Assembly (NCBI RefSeq): GCF_036327775.1
Contig: NZ_CP109598.1
Span: 2,914,001-2,978,000 of the forward strand
DNA from: Streptomyces sp. NBC_01498
GTDB lineage: Bacteria; Actinomycetota; Actinomycetes; Streptomycetales; Streptomycetaceae
Direction: 5' to 3'
DNA length: 64,000 nt
In this document: one piece after another, positions 7,969 to 16,529 of the stretch
Numbering within the stretch: position 1 is the stretch's first letter
Layout: the number at the start of each line of letters is the position of its first letter
Translations under genes and position numbers: made by a program
Notes under the pieces: model-generated
Seen by the model: only the letters and a program-made list of their open reading frames with translations
Database searches by the model: none
Told to the model about the DNA's origin: nothing

Positions 7969-8133
7969 GTGTTCCCCGCGCATGCGGGGTTGGTCCCGCC
8001 GCTGCCCTGCCAAACCAGCAGCACACCGCGTGGTCCCCGCGCATGCGGGGTCAGTCCCGGGTAGCCGACAACAACTCCAATTGTCGGGTGGTCCCGGCCT
8101 CGGTGTAGTCCCCGCCCACGCGGGGCTTGGCCC
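7969..8133 (+). CRISPR. Second degenerate CRISPR-like cluster, three repeats
   Basis: Repeat copies at about 7969 and 8030 are exactly 61 bp apart and near consensus (TTCCCCGCGCATGCGGGG and TCCCCGCGCATGCGGGG). A third copy at about 8105 is 75 bp further and shares the core TCCCCGCCCACGCGGGG. Orientation matches the first cluster. With no cas genes nearby this appears to be a remnant. The rest of 7812-8269 holds no gene that could be supported. Confidence 0.7.
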
Positions 8134-8256
8134 TCGGGCGTGCGGCTGTCACCCCAGCAACGCGCCGGCCCGCCCGCGCGCCGACACCCCCCGCCGGCCA
8201 CCCCAAGGCCCGCCCCGCCCCCGCTCTCCACCCCCACCACCCCCGCCCCTCAGGCA

Positions 8257-8262
8257 TACCCT
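8257..8262 (+). promoter_or_regulatory. -10 box of a leaderless promoter
   Basis: TACCCT lies 7 nt before the ATG at 8270 and no ribosome site is present, so the transcript probably starts at or next to the A of the ATG. Confidence 0.5.
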
Positions 8263-8269
8263 GTTGCCC

Positions 8270-8872
8270 ATGACGCAAAGTGACGGCGGGGCGGACAGCC
8301 TGGACAGCCTCGTACGCAGACGCATCCGCGCGCTGCGGCTCGCGCAGGGGTGGTCCTTGGGGGAGTTGGCCGGGCGGGCGCGGATCAGTCAGTCCTCGTT
8401 GAGCCGGATCGAGAACGGGCAGCGCCGGCTCGCGCTCGATCAGCTCGTCACGCTCGCCCGTGCGCTGGACACCACGCTCGATCAGCTCGTCGAGACCGCC
8501 ACGGACGATGTCGTCATCAGCCCGACGATCGATGCCGCCCGGGGTCGGATGCGCTGGCCCGTCAGGAGCGATCCGGGTATGAGCGTCATCCGCCAGCGGA
8601 TGACCGAGCCGCCGCCCGACAATCCGGGGCGGATGCGCGCCCATCCCGGCCGGGAGTGGCTCGTCGTTCTGTCGGGCACGGCGATCCTGATGCTGGGCAA
8701 TCGGCGTATCCGAGTGGAGACGAACCAGGCCGCCGAGTTCCCGACGATGATGCCGCATGCGATCGGCGCGGAGGGGGGACCGTGTGAGCTGCTGGGGATC
8801 TTCGACCGTGACGCCCGCCGGGGGCACCAGCGCGACAACCGTGGCGGCGAAACTCCGGAGCCCGTCGAGTGA
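8270..8872 (+). CDS. XRE-family regulator with C-terminal cupin domain
   Basis: The 200-aa protein has an XRE helix-turn-helix at about residues 13-68 (LRLAQGWSLGELAGRARIS and SLSRIENGQRRL). A cupin-like beta domain follows from about 95 to 185, with HPGREWLVVLSG. This regulator class usually senses a small metabolite with the cupin. The start is read as leaderless. It sits about 100 bp upstream of the methyltransferase on the same strand and probably controls it. The long in-frame extension upstream runs through the CRISPR-like repeats and was rejected. Confidence 0.85.
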   Translation: MTQSDGGADSLDSLVRRRIRALRLAQGWSLGELAGRARISQSSLSRIENGQRRLALDQLVTLARALDTTLDQLVETATDDVVISPTIDAARGRMRWPVRSDPGMSVIRQRMTEPPPDNPGRMRAHPGREWLVVLSGTAILMLGNRRIRVETNQAAEFPTMMPHAIGAEGGPCELLGIFDRDARRGHQRDNRGGETPEPVE

Positions 8873-8964
8873 CGGCGGCGGCGTGATCTTGCGCCTGCGG
8901 CAGCACAGACGGCCATCGTCTTGCGTCATACGAAAGAGACCGTGCCAAGCGCGCATCGCCGCCC

Positions 8965-8970
8965 TACGGT
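8965..8970 (+). promoter_or_regulatory. -10 box of a leaderless promoter
   Basis: TACGGT lies six bases before the ATG of the methyltransferase and no ribosome site is visible, as expected for a leaderless actinobacterial transcript. Confidence 0.45.
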
Positions 8971-8976
8971 GACGCC

Positions 8977-9876
8977 ATGACCCACTCACACCCGCACGTC
9001 CACGCCCACCGCCACCCGGCCCACCCCGGACACCCCGGCCAGCACGGACACCCCGGCCAGCCCGACACCGACGCCCAGGCGGAGATCCTCGATCTGGACG
9101 CGGACGTACTCGCCGAGCACATCGCCGCCATCACCGCGTGGCTGCCCCTCACCGGCGATCCCCGCCACGTCGTGGACCTCGGCTGCGGCACCGGAACGGG
9201 CACCTTCGCCCTCCTCGACCGGTTCCCCGACGCGCGGATCACCGCCGTCGACTCCTCCCCCGAGCATCTCCAACGGCTGCGCGAGAAGGCGTGCGCCCGT
9301 GGTGTGGAGGACCGGGTCCGTACGACGTGGGCCGATCTCGACGGGGACAGCTGGCCCGACCTCGGCTCACCCGACCTCGTCTGGGCATCCGCCTCGATGC
9401 ACCACATGGCCGACCCGGCCCGTACCCTGCGCCGGGTCCGCGAACTCCTCGCGCCCGACGGCCTGTTCGCCGTCGTGGAGCTCGCCGGTTTCCCCCGCTT
9501 CCTCCCCCCGGACGCCCCCGAGGACCGGCCCGGTCTGGAGGACCGCTGTCACGCGGCGTCCGACCGTTTCCACGCCGAGCACGTGCCCCACCGGGGCGCC
9601 GACTGGGGGCCGATGCTGACCGCCGCCGGCTTCTCGGTCGACGGCGAACGCACCGTCGCCGTGGACATCGAGGGCTCCGGCGACGAGGTGATCGCCCGCT
9701 ACGCCCTGAGATCCCTGCGCGGCCTGCGCGACACCGCCGCCGAAGCGCTCCCGCCGGAGGATCTCGCCGCCCTCGACCGTCTCCTCGACACCACCGGCCC
9801 GCACAGCGTCCTGCGCCGCGACGACCTGACGGTCCGCACGGAGCGCCGGGTCTGGGCGGGCCGGGCGGCAAGCTGA
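8977..9876 (+). CDS. Class I SAM-dependent methyltransferase
   Basis: The 299-aa protein contains SAM motif I VVDLGCGTGTGTFALL (residues 65-80), an acidic motif II loop (ITAVDSSPEHL) and the later strand PDLVWASASMHHMADP, typical of class I methyltransferases. The first 30 residues are a His/Pro-rich tail (many H in positions 3-28), which could bind Ni or Zn or be disordered. Substrate unknown. It follows the XRE-cupin regulator and converges with the membrane protein, with an 10-bp gap. Confidence 0.85.
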   Translation: MTHSHPHVHAHRHPAHPGHPGQHGHPGQPDTDAQAEILDLDADVLAEHIAAITAWLPLTGDPRHVVDLGCGTGTGTFALLDRFPDARITAVDSSPEHLQRLREKACARGVEDRVRTTWADLDGDSWPDLGSPDLVWASASMHHMADPARTLRRVRELLAPDGLFAVVELAGFPRFLPPDAPEDRPGLEDRCHAASDRFHAEHVPHRGADWGPMLTAAGFSVDGERTVAVDIEGSGDEVIARYALRSLRGLRDTAAEALPPEDLAALDRLLDTTGPHSVLRRDDLTVRTERRVWAGRAAS

Positions 9877-9886
9877 CGGCGTGACC

Positions 9887-12517
9887 TCACGGCCCGTCCT
9901 CCGTCGACGGCCCGCCCTGGGTGCCCGTCGGGCCCTGGGGGTCGATCAGGATCATCGGGTCGTTGCCCTTCAGCTGCTGCCAGACGCTCACCAGGGCCAC
10001 CACCTGGGCCACGAAGAACGCCAGTTGGACGGAGGCCGTGCGGAGTTGGTAGATGGAGAGGAGCAGGGCCGCCTTCGTCGGCCAGTGGTGGCCCTCCTGG
10101 CGGAAGGTGTCGATGTCCATCGCGACGCCCGTCGTCGTGAGGATGAGCAGGGTCAGCGCGACATCGAGGGCCAGGGTGCCGATGGTGTCCCCGAGCGCGC
10201 GGCTGCCGATCCAGTAGAGGCCGACCGGGGCCGCGTACACGAGGGTGAGGCCCAGCGCCTTCGCCGGGCCGCGGCGGCCCGGCAGGACACGCCAGAGGGC
10301 GCCGAGGACGAAGCCGGCGGCCCCCCAGATCAGTTCCGACGCGAGCACGTACTGCACGAGGTTGATCACCCCGAACTGGTCCCTGGCCACGTTGCTCCAC
10401 AGCGGCCCCCGCACCAGGTCCGCCCAGAAGGCGACCGCCGTGGCCGGCAGGGCGACGACCGCGGCGAGGAACGCGGCCCGGCAGGCGTTGTGCCACCAGG
10501 TGTCTCTGGGGCCCCAGGCCAGGATCAGTTCTATGGCGTCCACGGAGTCGGGCAGGTCTTCGCCCGCGTGCGGGGAGGTGGTGTCGCCGGGGTTCCAGCG
10601 GTGCAGGCTGTCCAGTTTCTGCTCCAGGTCGGCGCGGTTGCCCTCCTGGTCGCCCTGTTCCCAGCGGCGCAGTTGCAGGTGCAAGTCGCGGTAGGTGCGC
10701 GCGGACTCCACCAGCCAGGGGCGGTCCGACTCGCGTATCACCTCGCGCAGGGGCGTACCCGTCGGCAGCTGCCTGGACAGCACCGACCGCCGGTGTCCCA
10801 GAGCGAGCAGGAGCCACCAGGCGAGCAGGAGCAGCAGCGCGTCCAGCACGGAAGTGGAGACACCCAGGTACCAGCCCGGAACCGGCGAGATCGACGTCAC
10901 GAACAGCACGGCGAGCACCCGCGTCTCCGGGGTGTCCGGCAGGACCGGGGACGCGTGGGGCGCCCTGGTCCGGGCCGCGAGTACGGCGAGGAGCGCTCCC
11001 GCACGAAGAACCCACGCCATCCAGCCGGTGAACCAGTCCGGCCAGTCGGAGGGCAGCCACGCCACCGCGTTGAGGAGGTTGGAGAGGTGCCAGCGGTCGT
11101 ACCGGTCGTCTGTGGCCGCGAGCCATGACTCCTGCTCCCAGGTGTTCTGTTTGGCCCACACGGCGAGCGCCACGATCACGGCCGCCAGAAAGACGCAGAC
11201 GACCAGCAGCCACCAGGGGACGTGGCCCCGCTGGGGCGTCCCCGGCGTGGTGGTGCCGGGTGCGGTTCGAAGCCGTCGCGCCACCGACGCGCTGCCCACG
11301 AGCCAGACGAAGACGACGCAGCAGCACGCTGACGCGAGCCAGAGGAACCCGCCCGTCCGCCGGAGGAGTTCGACCGCGGCGAGGTCGTGATCGTTCAGCC
11401 AGAAATCGGCGGGCAGCCCGAACCAGTGCGGCGCGCTCGCCACCACCACCGGAAACGCCGTCGCGGTCAGAACGGCCGCCCACGCGGCGATCCGGGGCCT
11501 GCCCACCAGGCAGAGGGCTGCGCCGCCGCACGCCGCGACGACCAGGTGGACGGCCGTCCGGTGGTCCGGGAGCCACATGAACACGCCGTAGTCGCCGGCC
11601 AGGTTGGGGAGCAGGTCGTCCAGTGTGGAGAGCAGAACCACGGCGAACCCCGCGTACACCCACAGGAGCAGATTGCGCCCGGTGGCCTCCTCGGCCGGCG
11701 TGGGCAGGGTGGCGACGGGGGTACGGCGGAGGGTGCGAGCCAGGCACAGCATGACGGGCAGGAGCACCAGGTCCCAGGACATCCAGATCACCGACTGCGC
11801 CAGGTACCAGGGCTTCTCGCCCCACACGGTGATCAGGGACTTGCTCGCCGGCGGCTGGACCACGATCCGGATCCCGGGCGGTGCGCCGCCCGGCTTGTCG
11901 CGGACCCAGGTGAGGTGGGTGGGGGACCCCTCGGTCGGGGTCGGGGACATGCTGCGGGCCGCACGTCCGCCCAGGTCGACCGTGATCTTCTGCCACCACG
12001 CCGTGTCGAGGGCGGGCGGGCGCATCAGGGTCAGTGTCCAGTGGCGCTTGCCGGCGGTGATGCGCCAGACCCCGAAGTCCCGGTCCCTGGTGCCGTCCAC
12101 GTAGGTGACGGCACGCAGCCGTACCGTGATCCACTTCTTCTGGACGGTCACCTCGGGCGGCCGGGGGCGGGCCTCCGTGTCGCGGTACGTGTAGGGGTCG
12201 TCGGGGTAGCGCAGGACGCACCGCATCGCCGACCGGTACCGCTCGGTGTCCCCGTTCAGCAGCAGATCCCGCGCGAACTTCCAGGACTTCGGCACCTGTA
12301 CGACGAGGTCGGTCTGCGCCTTCGTGTACGTCTCGCCCTCGTGCTTGAGCCGTACCGAGGTGGCGACCCTCGCCGTCTTCAACTGCCCGGACCGGCAGCT
12401 GTCCTCGGCGGCCGAGGCGAGGTCCGCCGGGGCGAGCGGAGACAGCGGAGACAGCGGGGAGAGCGGGGAGAGCGCGAGGAGCCCGGTGACGGCGAACAAC
12501 AGCAGTAATCGGCGCAT
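9887..12517 (-). CDS. Large multi-pass membrane protein of unknown function
   Basis: The chosen ATG at 12517 starts a signal-like segment (MRRLLLLFAVTGLLALSPL, with an LSP repeat) and gives 876 aa. An exported domain of about 230 residues follows, then many hydrophobic helices (for example LLLWVYAGFAVVLLSTL and WWLLVVCVFLAAVIVALAVW). A soluble, charged stretch (about 640-720) interrupts the helices. No catalytic motif was recognised. The frame stays open for another 474 bp upstream through the repeat tract, but those residues are repetitive (RRRTWCRTRP) and were not included. Confidence 0.7.
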   Translation of the reverse strand: MRRLLLLFAVTGLLALSPLSPLSPLSPLAPADLASAAEDSCRSGQLKTARVATSVRLKHEGETYTKAQTDLVVQVPKSWKFARDLLLNGDTERYRSAMRCVLRYPDDPYTYRDTEARPRPPEVTVQKKWITVRLRAVTYVDGTRDRDFGVWRITAGKRHWTLTLMRPPALDTAWWQKITVDLGGRAARSMSPTPTEGSPTHLTWVRDKPGGAPPGIRIVVQPPASKSLITVWGEKPWYLAQSVIWMSWDLVLLPVMLCLARTLRRTPVATLPTPAEEATGRNLLLWVYAGFAVVLLSTLDDLLPNLAGDYGVFMWLPDHRTAVHLVVAACGGAALCLVGRPRIAAWAAVLTATAFPVVVASAPHWFGLPADFWLNDHDLAAVELLRRTGGFLWLASACCCVVFVWLVGSASVARRLRTAPGTTTPGTPQRGHVPWWLLVVCVFLAAVIVALAVWAKQNTWEQESWLAATDDRYDRWHLSNLLNAVAWLPSDWPDWFTGWMAWVLRAGALLAVLAARTRAPHASPVLPDTPETRVLAVLFVTSISPVPGWYLGVSTSVLDALLLLLAWWLLLALGHRRSVLSRQLPTGTPLREVIRESDRPWLVESARTYRDLHLQLRRWEQGDQEGNRADLEQKLDSLHRWNPGDTTSPHAGEDLPDSVDAIELILAWGPRDTWWHNACRAAFLAAVVALPATAVAFWADLVRGPLWSNVARDQFGVINLVQYVLASELIWGAAGFVLGALWRVLPGRRGPAKALGLTLVYAAPVGLYWIGSRALGDTIGTLALDVALTLLILTTTGVAMDIDTFRQEGHHWPTKAALLLSIYQLRTASVQLAFFVAQVVALVSVWQQLKGNDPMILIDPQGPTGTQGGPSTEDGP

Positions 12518-12592
12518 CGCCCGGCCCCCGCGTACATACCCAGATTTACGGATATGCAGAGTAGCCGCGCGACGGCACGGACGGAGTTGGTA

Positions 12593-12910
12593 CAGGGCAA
12601 CCAGCGCGTACGGGAACGGCTCCGGCCGGGTACGGCACCAGGTCCGGCGGCGTACGGGACCAGGTCCGGCCGGGTACGGGAACGGCACCGGCCGGGTACG
12701 GCACCAGGTCCGGCGGCGTACGGGACCAGGTCCGGCCGGGTACGGCACCGGCACCGGCACCGGCCGGGTACGGGACCAGGTCAAGACGCGTACGGCACCG
12801 GCTCCGGTCCCGTACCGGAACGGTCCAGCCGCATGCGCGAACAGGTCCGGCCGCACACGCGAACGAGTCCGTCCGCGTACCGGAAGGACTCCCGCCGCGT
12901 ACGGGGCGGG
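12593..12910. repeat. GTACGG-rich direct repeats with a 66-bp duplicated block
   Basis: The block starting CCGGCCGGGTACGGCACCAG at 12622 recurs at 12688, exactly 66 bp later, with more than 50 bases nearly identical. The whole tract is a mosaic of GTACGG(G/C)A(A/C)C and CCAGGTCCGG words. It lies between the membrane protein start and the small gene at 12992, so it occupies both promoters. Function unknown. Confidence 0.8.
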
Positions 12911-12991
12911 CCTTCGGGTACCCGCAACACAGCACCGTTCCGCGCACCAAGCCGCGTCGAACGCCACGAAGACCACACAAGGAGGCCGCAC

Positions 12992-13234
12992 ATGATGATC
13001 GTCGGTATCGTTGCCGTCTGCGCAGTACTACTCGTGCTCGCCTTTCTGGTACCCCGTCTCTCCCGCCACCCCGAACGTGGCACCCAGCGCACGCTCGGTG
13101 CCGGCGGACGCGCCGCGGGCAAGGCCCCCGGGCCGCTCGGCAGGCTGCTGCGCAAGCCGTTCAGCAGCAGTTCGCGCGCCGTCGGGCGCAGCGGCTCCGC
13201 CGGACGCCGCACGCGTGGCCGGATGCCCTTCTGA
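12992..13234 (+). CDS. Small conserved actinobacterial membrane protein (DUF6411-like)
   Basis: An 80-aa protein with one N-terminal helix (MIVGIVAVCAVLLVLAFLVP) followed by a basic Gly/Ser/Arg tail ending GRSGSAGRRTRGRMPF. GGAGG lies 7 bases before the ATG at 12992; a second ATG follows at once. It resembles a small Streptomyces family that I recall as DUF6411; this was not checked. It is convergent with the kdp operon. Confidence 0.65.
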   Translation: MMIVGIVAVCAVLLVLAFLVPRLSRHPERGTQRTLGAGGRAAGKAPGPLGRLLRKPFSSSSRAVGRSGSAGRRTRGRMPF

Positions 13235-13254
13235 CCTGACTCCGGATCCGTACG

Positions 13255-13307
13255 ACCGGTACGGACTCTGTCCCGACCGGTACGGACTCCGGCCCAACCG
13301 GTACGGA
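13255..13307. repeat. Three 21-bp direct repeats
   Basis: ACCGGTACGGA recurs at 13255, 13276 and 13297, a 21-bp period, just after the small membrane protein. The words share GTACGG with the larger tract on the other side of that gene. A CTCAC pentanucleotide run follows at about 13390-13420. Confidence 0.75.
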
Positions 13308-13428
13308 CCGGTGCGGTGTTCGCCGATGGCGCCGCGCCGGTCCGTCGTGCCGTGTGGCGTGTCGTGCGGCGCCACCGCGACCGCCACACCGGCTCACCTC
13401 ACCTCACCTCAACTCACGTCACCTCGCC

Positions 13429-14094
13429 TTACGTTTCGTCGAGCGCCTTGAGCGCGATGTTCAACTTCAGGACGTTCACCTGTGGTTCGCCCACGAAGCC
13501 GAGGACGCGGCCGTCCGTGTGCCTGTCCACCAGCCGCTGTACCGCCGCCTCGTCCAGGCCGTTCAGCTTCGCGACCCGGGGGACCTGGAGGTCGGCGTAC
13601 TCCGGGGAGATCGCCGGGTCCAGGCCCGAGCCCGACGAGGTGACCGCGTCCGGCGGCACGTCCGAGGGCCTGACGCGGTGGCCGTCCACGGAGTTGTCCC
13701 TGATGACCGCCGCCTTGGCGTCCTTGATCCACTGGATCAGCTCGGCGTTGTCGCCGGCCCGGTTCGTCGCGCCGGACAGGATCAACTGGTACCGCGTGTT
13801 GACGGAGTTGGTGCCGAGCCCGTTGGACGGCCGCGGCTGGAACCACTTCAGGTCCGGCGCCGGTGTCTCCTCGCCCTTCTTCAGGGGCAGGTCGTAGCGC
13901 TGGCCGATGAGCGCGGAGCCCACGACTTTCCCGTTCGAGGTGATCTCGGAGCCGTTCGCCTGATGGGGGAAGAGGGCCTGCCCGAGGCCTGTCACGGCGA
14001 GCGGGTAGAGCACGCCGCACACGACGCTGAGGACGAGCAGGGCGCGCAGCCCCGCTCCGAGGAGCCGTGCGGTGCTTCTGACGGAGATGTTCAT
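13429..14094 (-). CDS. kdpC: K+-transporting ATPase subunit KdpC
   Basis: This 221-aa protein has a single N-terminal membrane helix (LLGAGLRALLVLSVVCGVLY). KdpC landmarks follow: YPLAVTGLGQALFPHQANGS, then SALIGQ, FQPRPS and, at the C-terminus, VLGFVGEPQVNVLKLNIAL. KdpC stabilises the KdpAB complex and raises ATP affinity. It is the last gene of kdpFABC, starting five bases after the kdpB stop. The ATG at 14094 follows the kdpB end closely, and the longer open frame upstream lies inside kdpB. Confidence 0.95.
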   Translation of the reverse strand: MNISVRSTARLLGAGLRALLVLSVVCGVLYPLAVTGLGQALFPHQANGSEITSNGKVVGSALIGQRYDLPLKKGEETPAPDLKWFQPRPSNGLGTNSVNTRYQLILSGATNRAGDNAELIQWIKDAKAAVIRDNSVDGHRVRPSDVPPDAVTSSGSGLDPAISPEYADLQVPRVAKLNGLDEAAVQRLVDRHTDGRVLGFVGEPQVNVLKLNIALKALDET

Positions 14095-14099
14095 GGGCG

Positions 14100-16529
14100 T
14101 CAGCCGATTCCGGGGATGAGGGAGATGAGCAGGTCGATGAGTTTGATGCCGGCGAACGGGGCGATGAGGCCGCCCACGCCGTAGATCCCGATGTTGCGCC
14201 GCAGCATCCGGTCGGCGCTCAGCGGGCGGTAGCGCACGCCGCGCAGGGCCAGCGGGACGAGCGCGACGATGATCAGCGCGTTGAAGATCACCGCCGAGAG
14301 GATGGCGGACTCGGGCGAGGACAGGCCCATGATGTTGAGCCTGTCCAGGCCGGGGTACGCGACGGCGAACATCGCGGGGATGATCGCGAAGTACTTGGCG
14401 ACGTCGTTGGCGATCGAGAACGTCGTCAACGCTCCCCGGGTGATCAGCAGTTGCTTGCCGATCTCCACGATCTCGATCAGCTTGGTCGGGTCGGAGTCCA
14501 GGTCCACCATGTTCCCGGCCTCCTTGGCGGCCGAGGTGCCGGTGTTCATGGCGACGCCGACGTCCGCCTGGGCGAGGGCGGGCGCGTCGTTGGTGCCGTC
14601 GCCGGTCATCGCGACGAGCTTGCCGCCCGCCTGTTCGCGGCGGATCAGCGCCATCTTGTCCTCGGGTGTGGCCTCGGCGAGGAAGTCGTCGACGCCCGCC
14701 TCGGCCGCGATGGCGCGGGCCGTCAGCGGGTTGTCGCCCGTGATCATGACGGTTCTGATGCCCATGCGGCGCAGTTCGCCGAACCGTTCGCGCATCCCGT
14801 CCTTGACGACGTCCTTGAGGTGGACGACGCCCAGGACGCGTGCGCCGCGTTCGTCGTGGACGCCGACGAGCAGGGGCGTACCGCCGTCCTCGGCGATACG
14901 GTCGGCGAGGGCGCCCGCGTCCGGCGCGACGCGCCCGCCGCCCTGCCGTTCGACCCAGGCGACGACCGAACCGGCCGCGCCCTTGCGGATCATGCGGCCG
15001 TCCACGTCCACGCCCGACATGCGGGTCTGCGCGGTGAACGGCACCCACTCGGCGCCCGTCAGATCGGCGCCCGTCGCGCCGGTGTCCGTCGCACCGGCCT
15101 CCCTCACGGCGGCGCCCGTCGACTCCGCGTGCGTCAACTCCTCGTATGTCGAATCCACACCCGTCGACTCCGCTCCTGTCAACTCCTCGTGGGACGGCTC
15201 GCCCCGCCCGTGCTCCCGCAGGCCGTACGCCTCCCGCGCCAGCGCCACCACGGAGCGGCCCTCGGGTGTCTCGTCGGCCAGCGACGAGAGCTGGGCGGCG
15301 TCGGCGAGTTCGGTGGCGGTGACGCCCTCGACCGGGAGGAAGGCGGCGGCCCGGCGGTTGCCGAGGGTGATCGTGCCGGTCTTGTCGAGCAGCAGCGTCG
15401 AGACGTCACCGGCCGCCTCGACGGCGCGCCCCGACATCGCGAGGACGTTGCGCTGCACGAGCCGGTCCATGCCGGCGATGCCGATGGCGGAGAGCAGCGC
15501 GCCGATGGTGGTGGGGATCAGACAGACGAGCAGCGCGGTGAGCACGATCATCGACTGTTCGGCGCCCGCGTAGATCGCGAACGGCTGGAGGGTGACCACC
15601 GCCAGCAGGAAGACGACGGTGAGGGAGGCGAGGAGGATGTTCAGCGCGATCTCGTTGGGTGTCTTCTGCCGGGCCGCGCCCTCGACCAGGGCGATCATCC
15701 GGTCGATGAACGTCTCGCCCGGTTTGGTGGTGATCCGGACGACGATCCGGTCGGAGAGGACCTTCGTCCCGCCGGTGACCGCGCTGCGGTCGCCGCCCGA
15801 CTCGCGGATGACGGGGGCCGATTCGCCGGTGATCGCCGACTCGTCGACGGAGGCGACGCCCCGTACGACGTCGCCGTCCCCGGGGATGATGTCGCCCGCC
15901 TCGCAGACGACGAGGTCGCCGACCCGCAGCTCGGTCCCGGGCACCCGCTCCTCCACCGCCCCGGCACCCGGCTCGGCCCCTGCGCCCCGGGCCTCCAGTG
16001 TCCCCGCACCCGGCTCGGTCCCTGCGCCCCGCGCCTCCAGCGTTCCGCGCGCCCGTTCCTCCAGCGCCCCGGCACCCCGGTCCGCGTGCGGGTCCTCCCC
16101 GGAGGCCCTCCGCTCGGCCTCGGCCCCACGATTTTCTGTTACGGGCTCCGCGTTCCGCCCCCGCAGGCGCCGTGCGACCGAGTCCGTCTTCGCCCTGCGG
16201 AGCGTGTCGGCCTGTGCCTTGCCGCGGCCCTCGGCGACGGCCTCCGCGAGATTGGCGAAGATCGTGGTCAGCCACAGCCAAACGGCGATCGCCCAGCCGA
16301 ACCAGTCGCCGGGCTCGGTGATCGCGAGGGCGGTGGTCACCACGGAGCCGACCTCGACCACGAACATCACGGGTGACCTGACCATCACGCGAGGGTCGAG
16401 CTTGCGCAGGGCGTCGGGGAGCGACGCGAGCAGCTGCCGGGGGTCGAACAGACCGCCCCCGACGCGCCGGTCGCCGCCCGGACCGGAGCGGGGCGCGGGG
16501 GTGGCGCGGGTGGAGGTGACGGTGCTCAT
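14100..16529 (-). CDS. kdpB: K+-transporting P-type ATPase subunit KdpB, with two low-complexity insertions
   Basis: The 809-aa catalytic subunit has the phosphorylation motif DKTGT at D382, TGES in the actuator domain, and [16 protein letters not shown] in the P domain. Usual KdpB is about 690-720 aa. The excess comes from two stretches. The first, about residues 124-195, lies before [18 protein letters not shown] and has repeats of GTLEARGAG. The second, about 60 residues in the nucleotide-binding domain before [12 protein letters not shown], has repeats of EELT.AEST. Both keep the frame, so this is not a pseudogene. The ATG overlaps the kdpA stop by four bases. Confidence 0.95.
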   Translation of the reverse strand: MSTVTSTRATPAPRSGPGGDRRVGGGLFDPRQLLASLPDALRKLDPRVMVRSPVMFVVEVGSVVTTALAITEPGDWFGWAIAVWLWLTTIFANLAEAVAEGRGKAQADTLRRAKTDSVARRLRGRNAEPVTENRGAEAERRASGEDPHADRGAGALEERARGTLEARGAGTEPGAGTLEARGAGAEPGAGAVEERVPGTELRVGDLVVCEAGDIIPGDGDVVRGVASVDESAITGESAPVIRESGGDRSAVTGGTKVLSDRIVVRITTKPGETFIDRMIALVEGAARQKTPNEIALNILLASLTVVFLLAVVTLQPFAIYAGAEQSMIVLTALLVCLIPTTIGALLSAIGIAGMDRLVQRNVLAMSGRAVEAAGDVSTLLLDKTGTITLGNRRAAAFLPVEGVTATELADAAQLSSLADETPEGRSVVALAREAYGLREHGRGEPSHEELTGAESTGVDSTYEELTHAESTGAAVREAGATDTGATGADLTGAEWVPFTAQTRMSGVDVDGRMIRKGAAGSVVAWVERQGGGRVAPDAGALADRIAEDGGTPLLVGVHDERGARVLGVVHLKDVVKDGMRERFGELRRMGIRTVMITGDNPLTARAIAAEAGVDDFLAEATPEDKMALIRREQAGGKLVAMTGDGTNDAPALAQADVGVAMNTGTSAAKEAGNMVDLDSDPTKLIEIVEIGKQLLITRGALTTFSIANDVAKYFAIIPAMFAVAYPGLDRLNIMGLSSPESAILSAVIFNALIIVALVPLALRGVRYRPLSADRMLRRNIGIYGVGGLIAPFAGIKLIDLLISLIPGIG

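Noticed and set aside
7982..8269. N-terminal extension of the XRE-cupin regulator
   Set aside because: It translates the CRISPR-like repeats into low-complexity sequence, and a leaderless promoter box precedes the internal ATG.
9699..12221. Long reverse-strand frame of 840 codons inside the large membrane protein region
   Set aside because: It is antisense-frame shadow in GC-rich DNA; its product is Arg/Pro-rich and lacks the hydrophobic helices and signal peptide of the frame chosen.
12518..12991. N-terminal extension of the large membrane protein through the repeat tract
   Set aside because: The extension is repeat-derived Arg/Thr/Pro sequence; the ATG at 12517 directly precedes a signal peptide.
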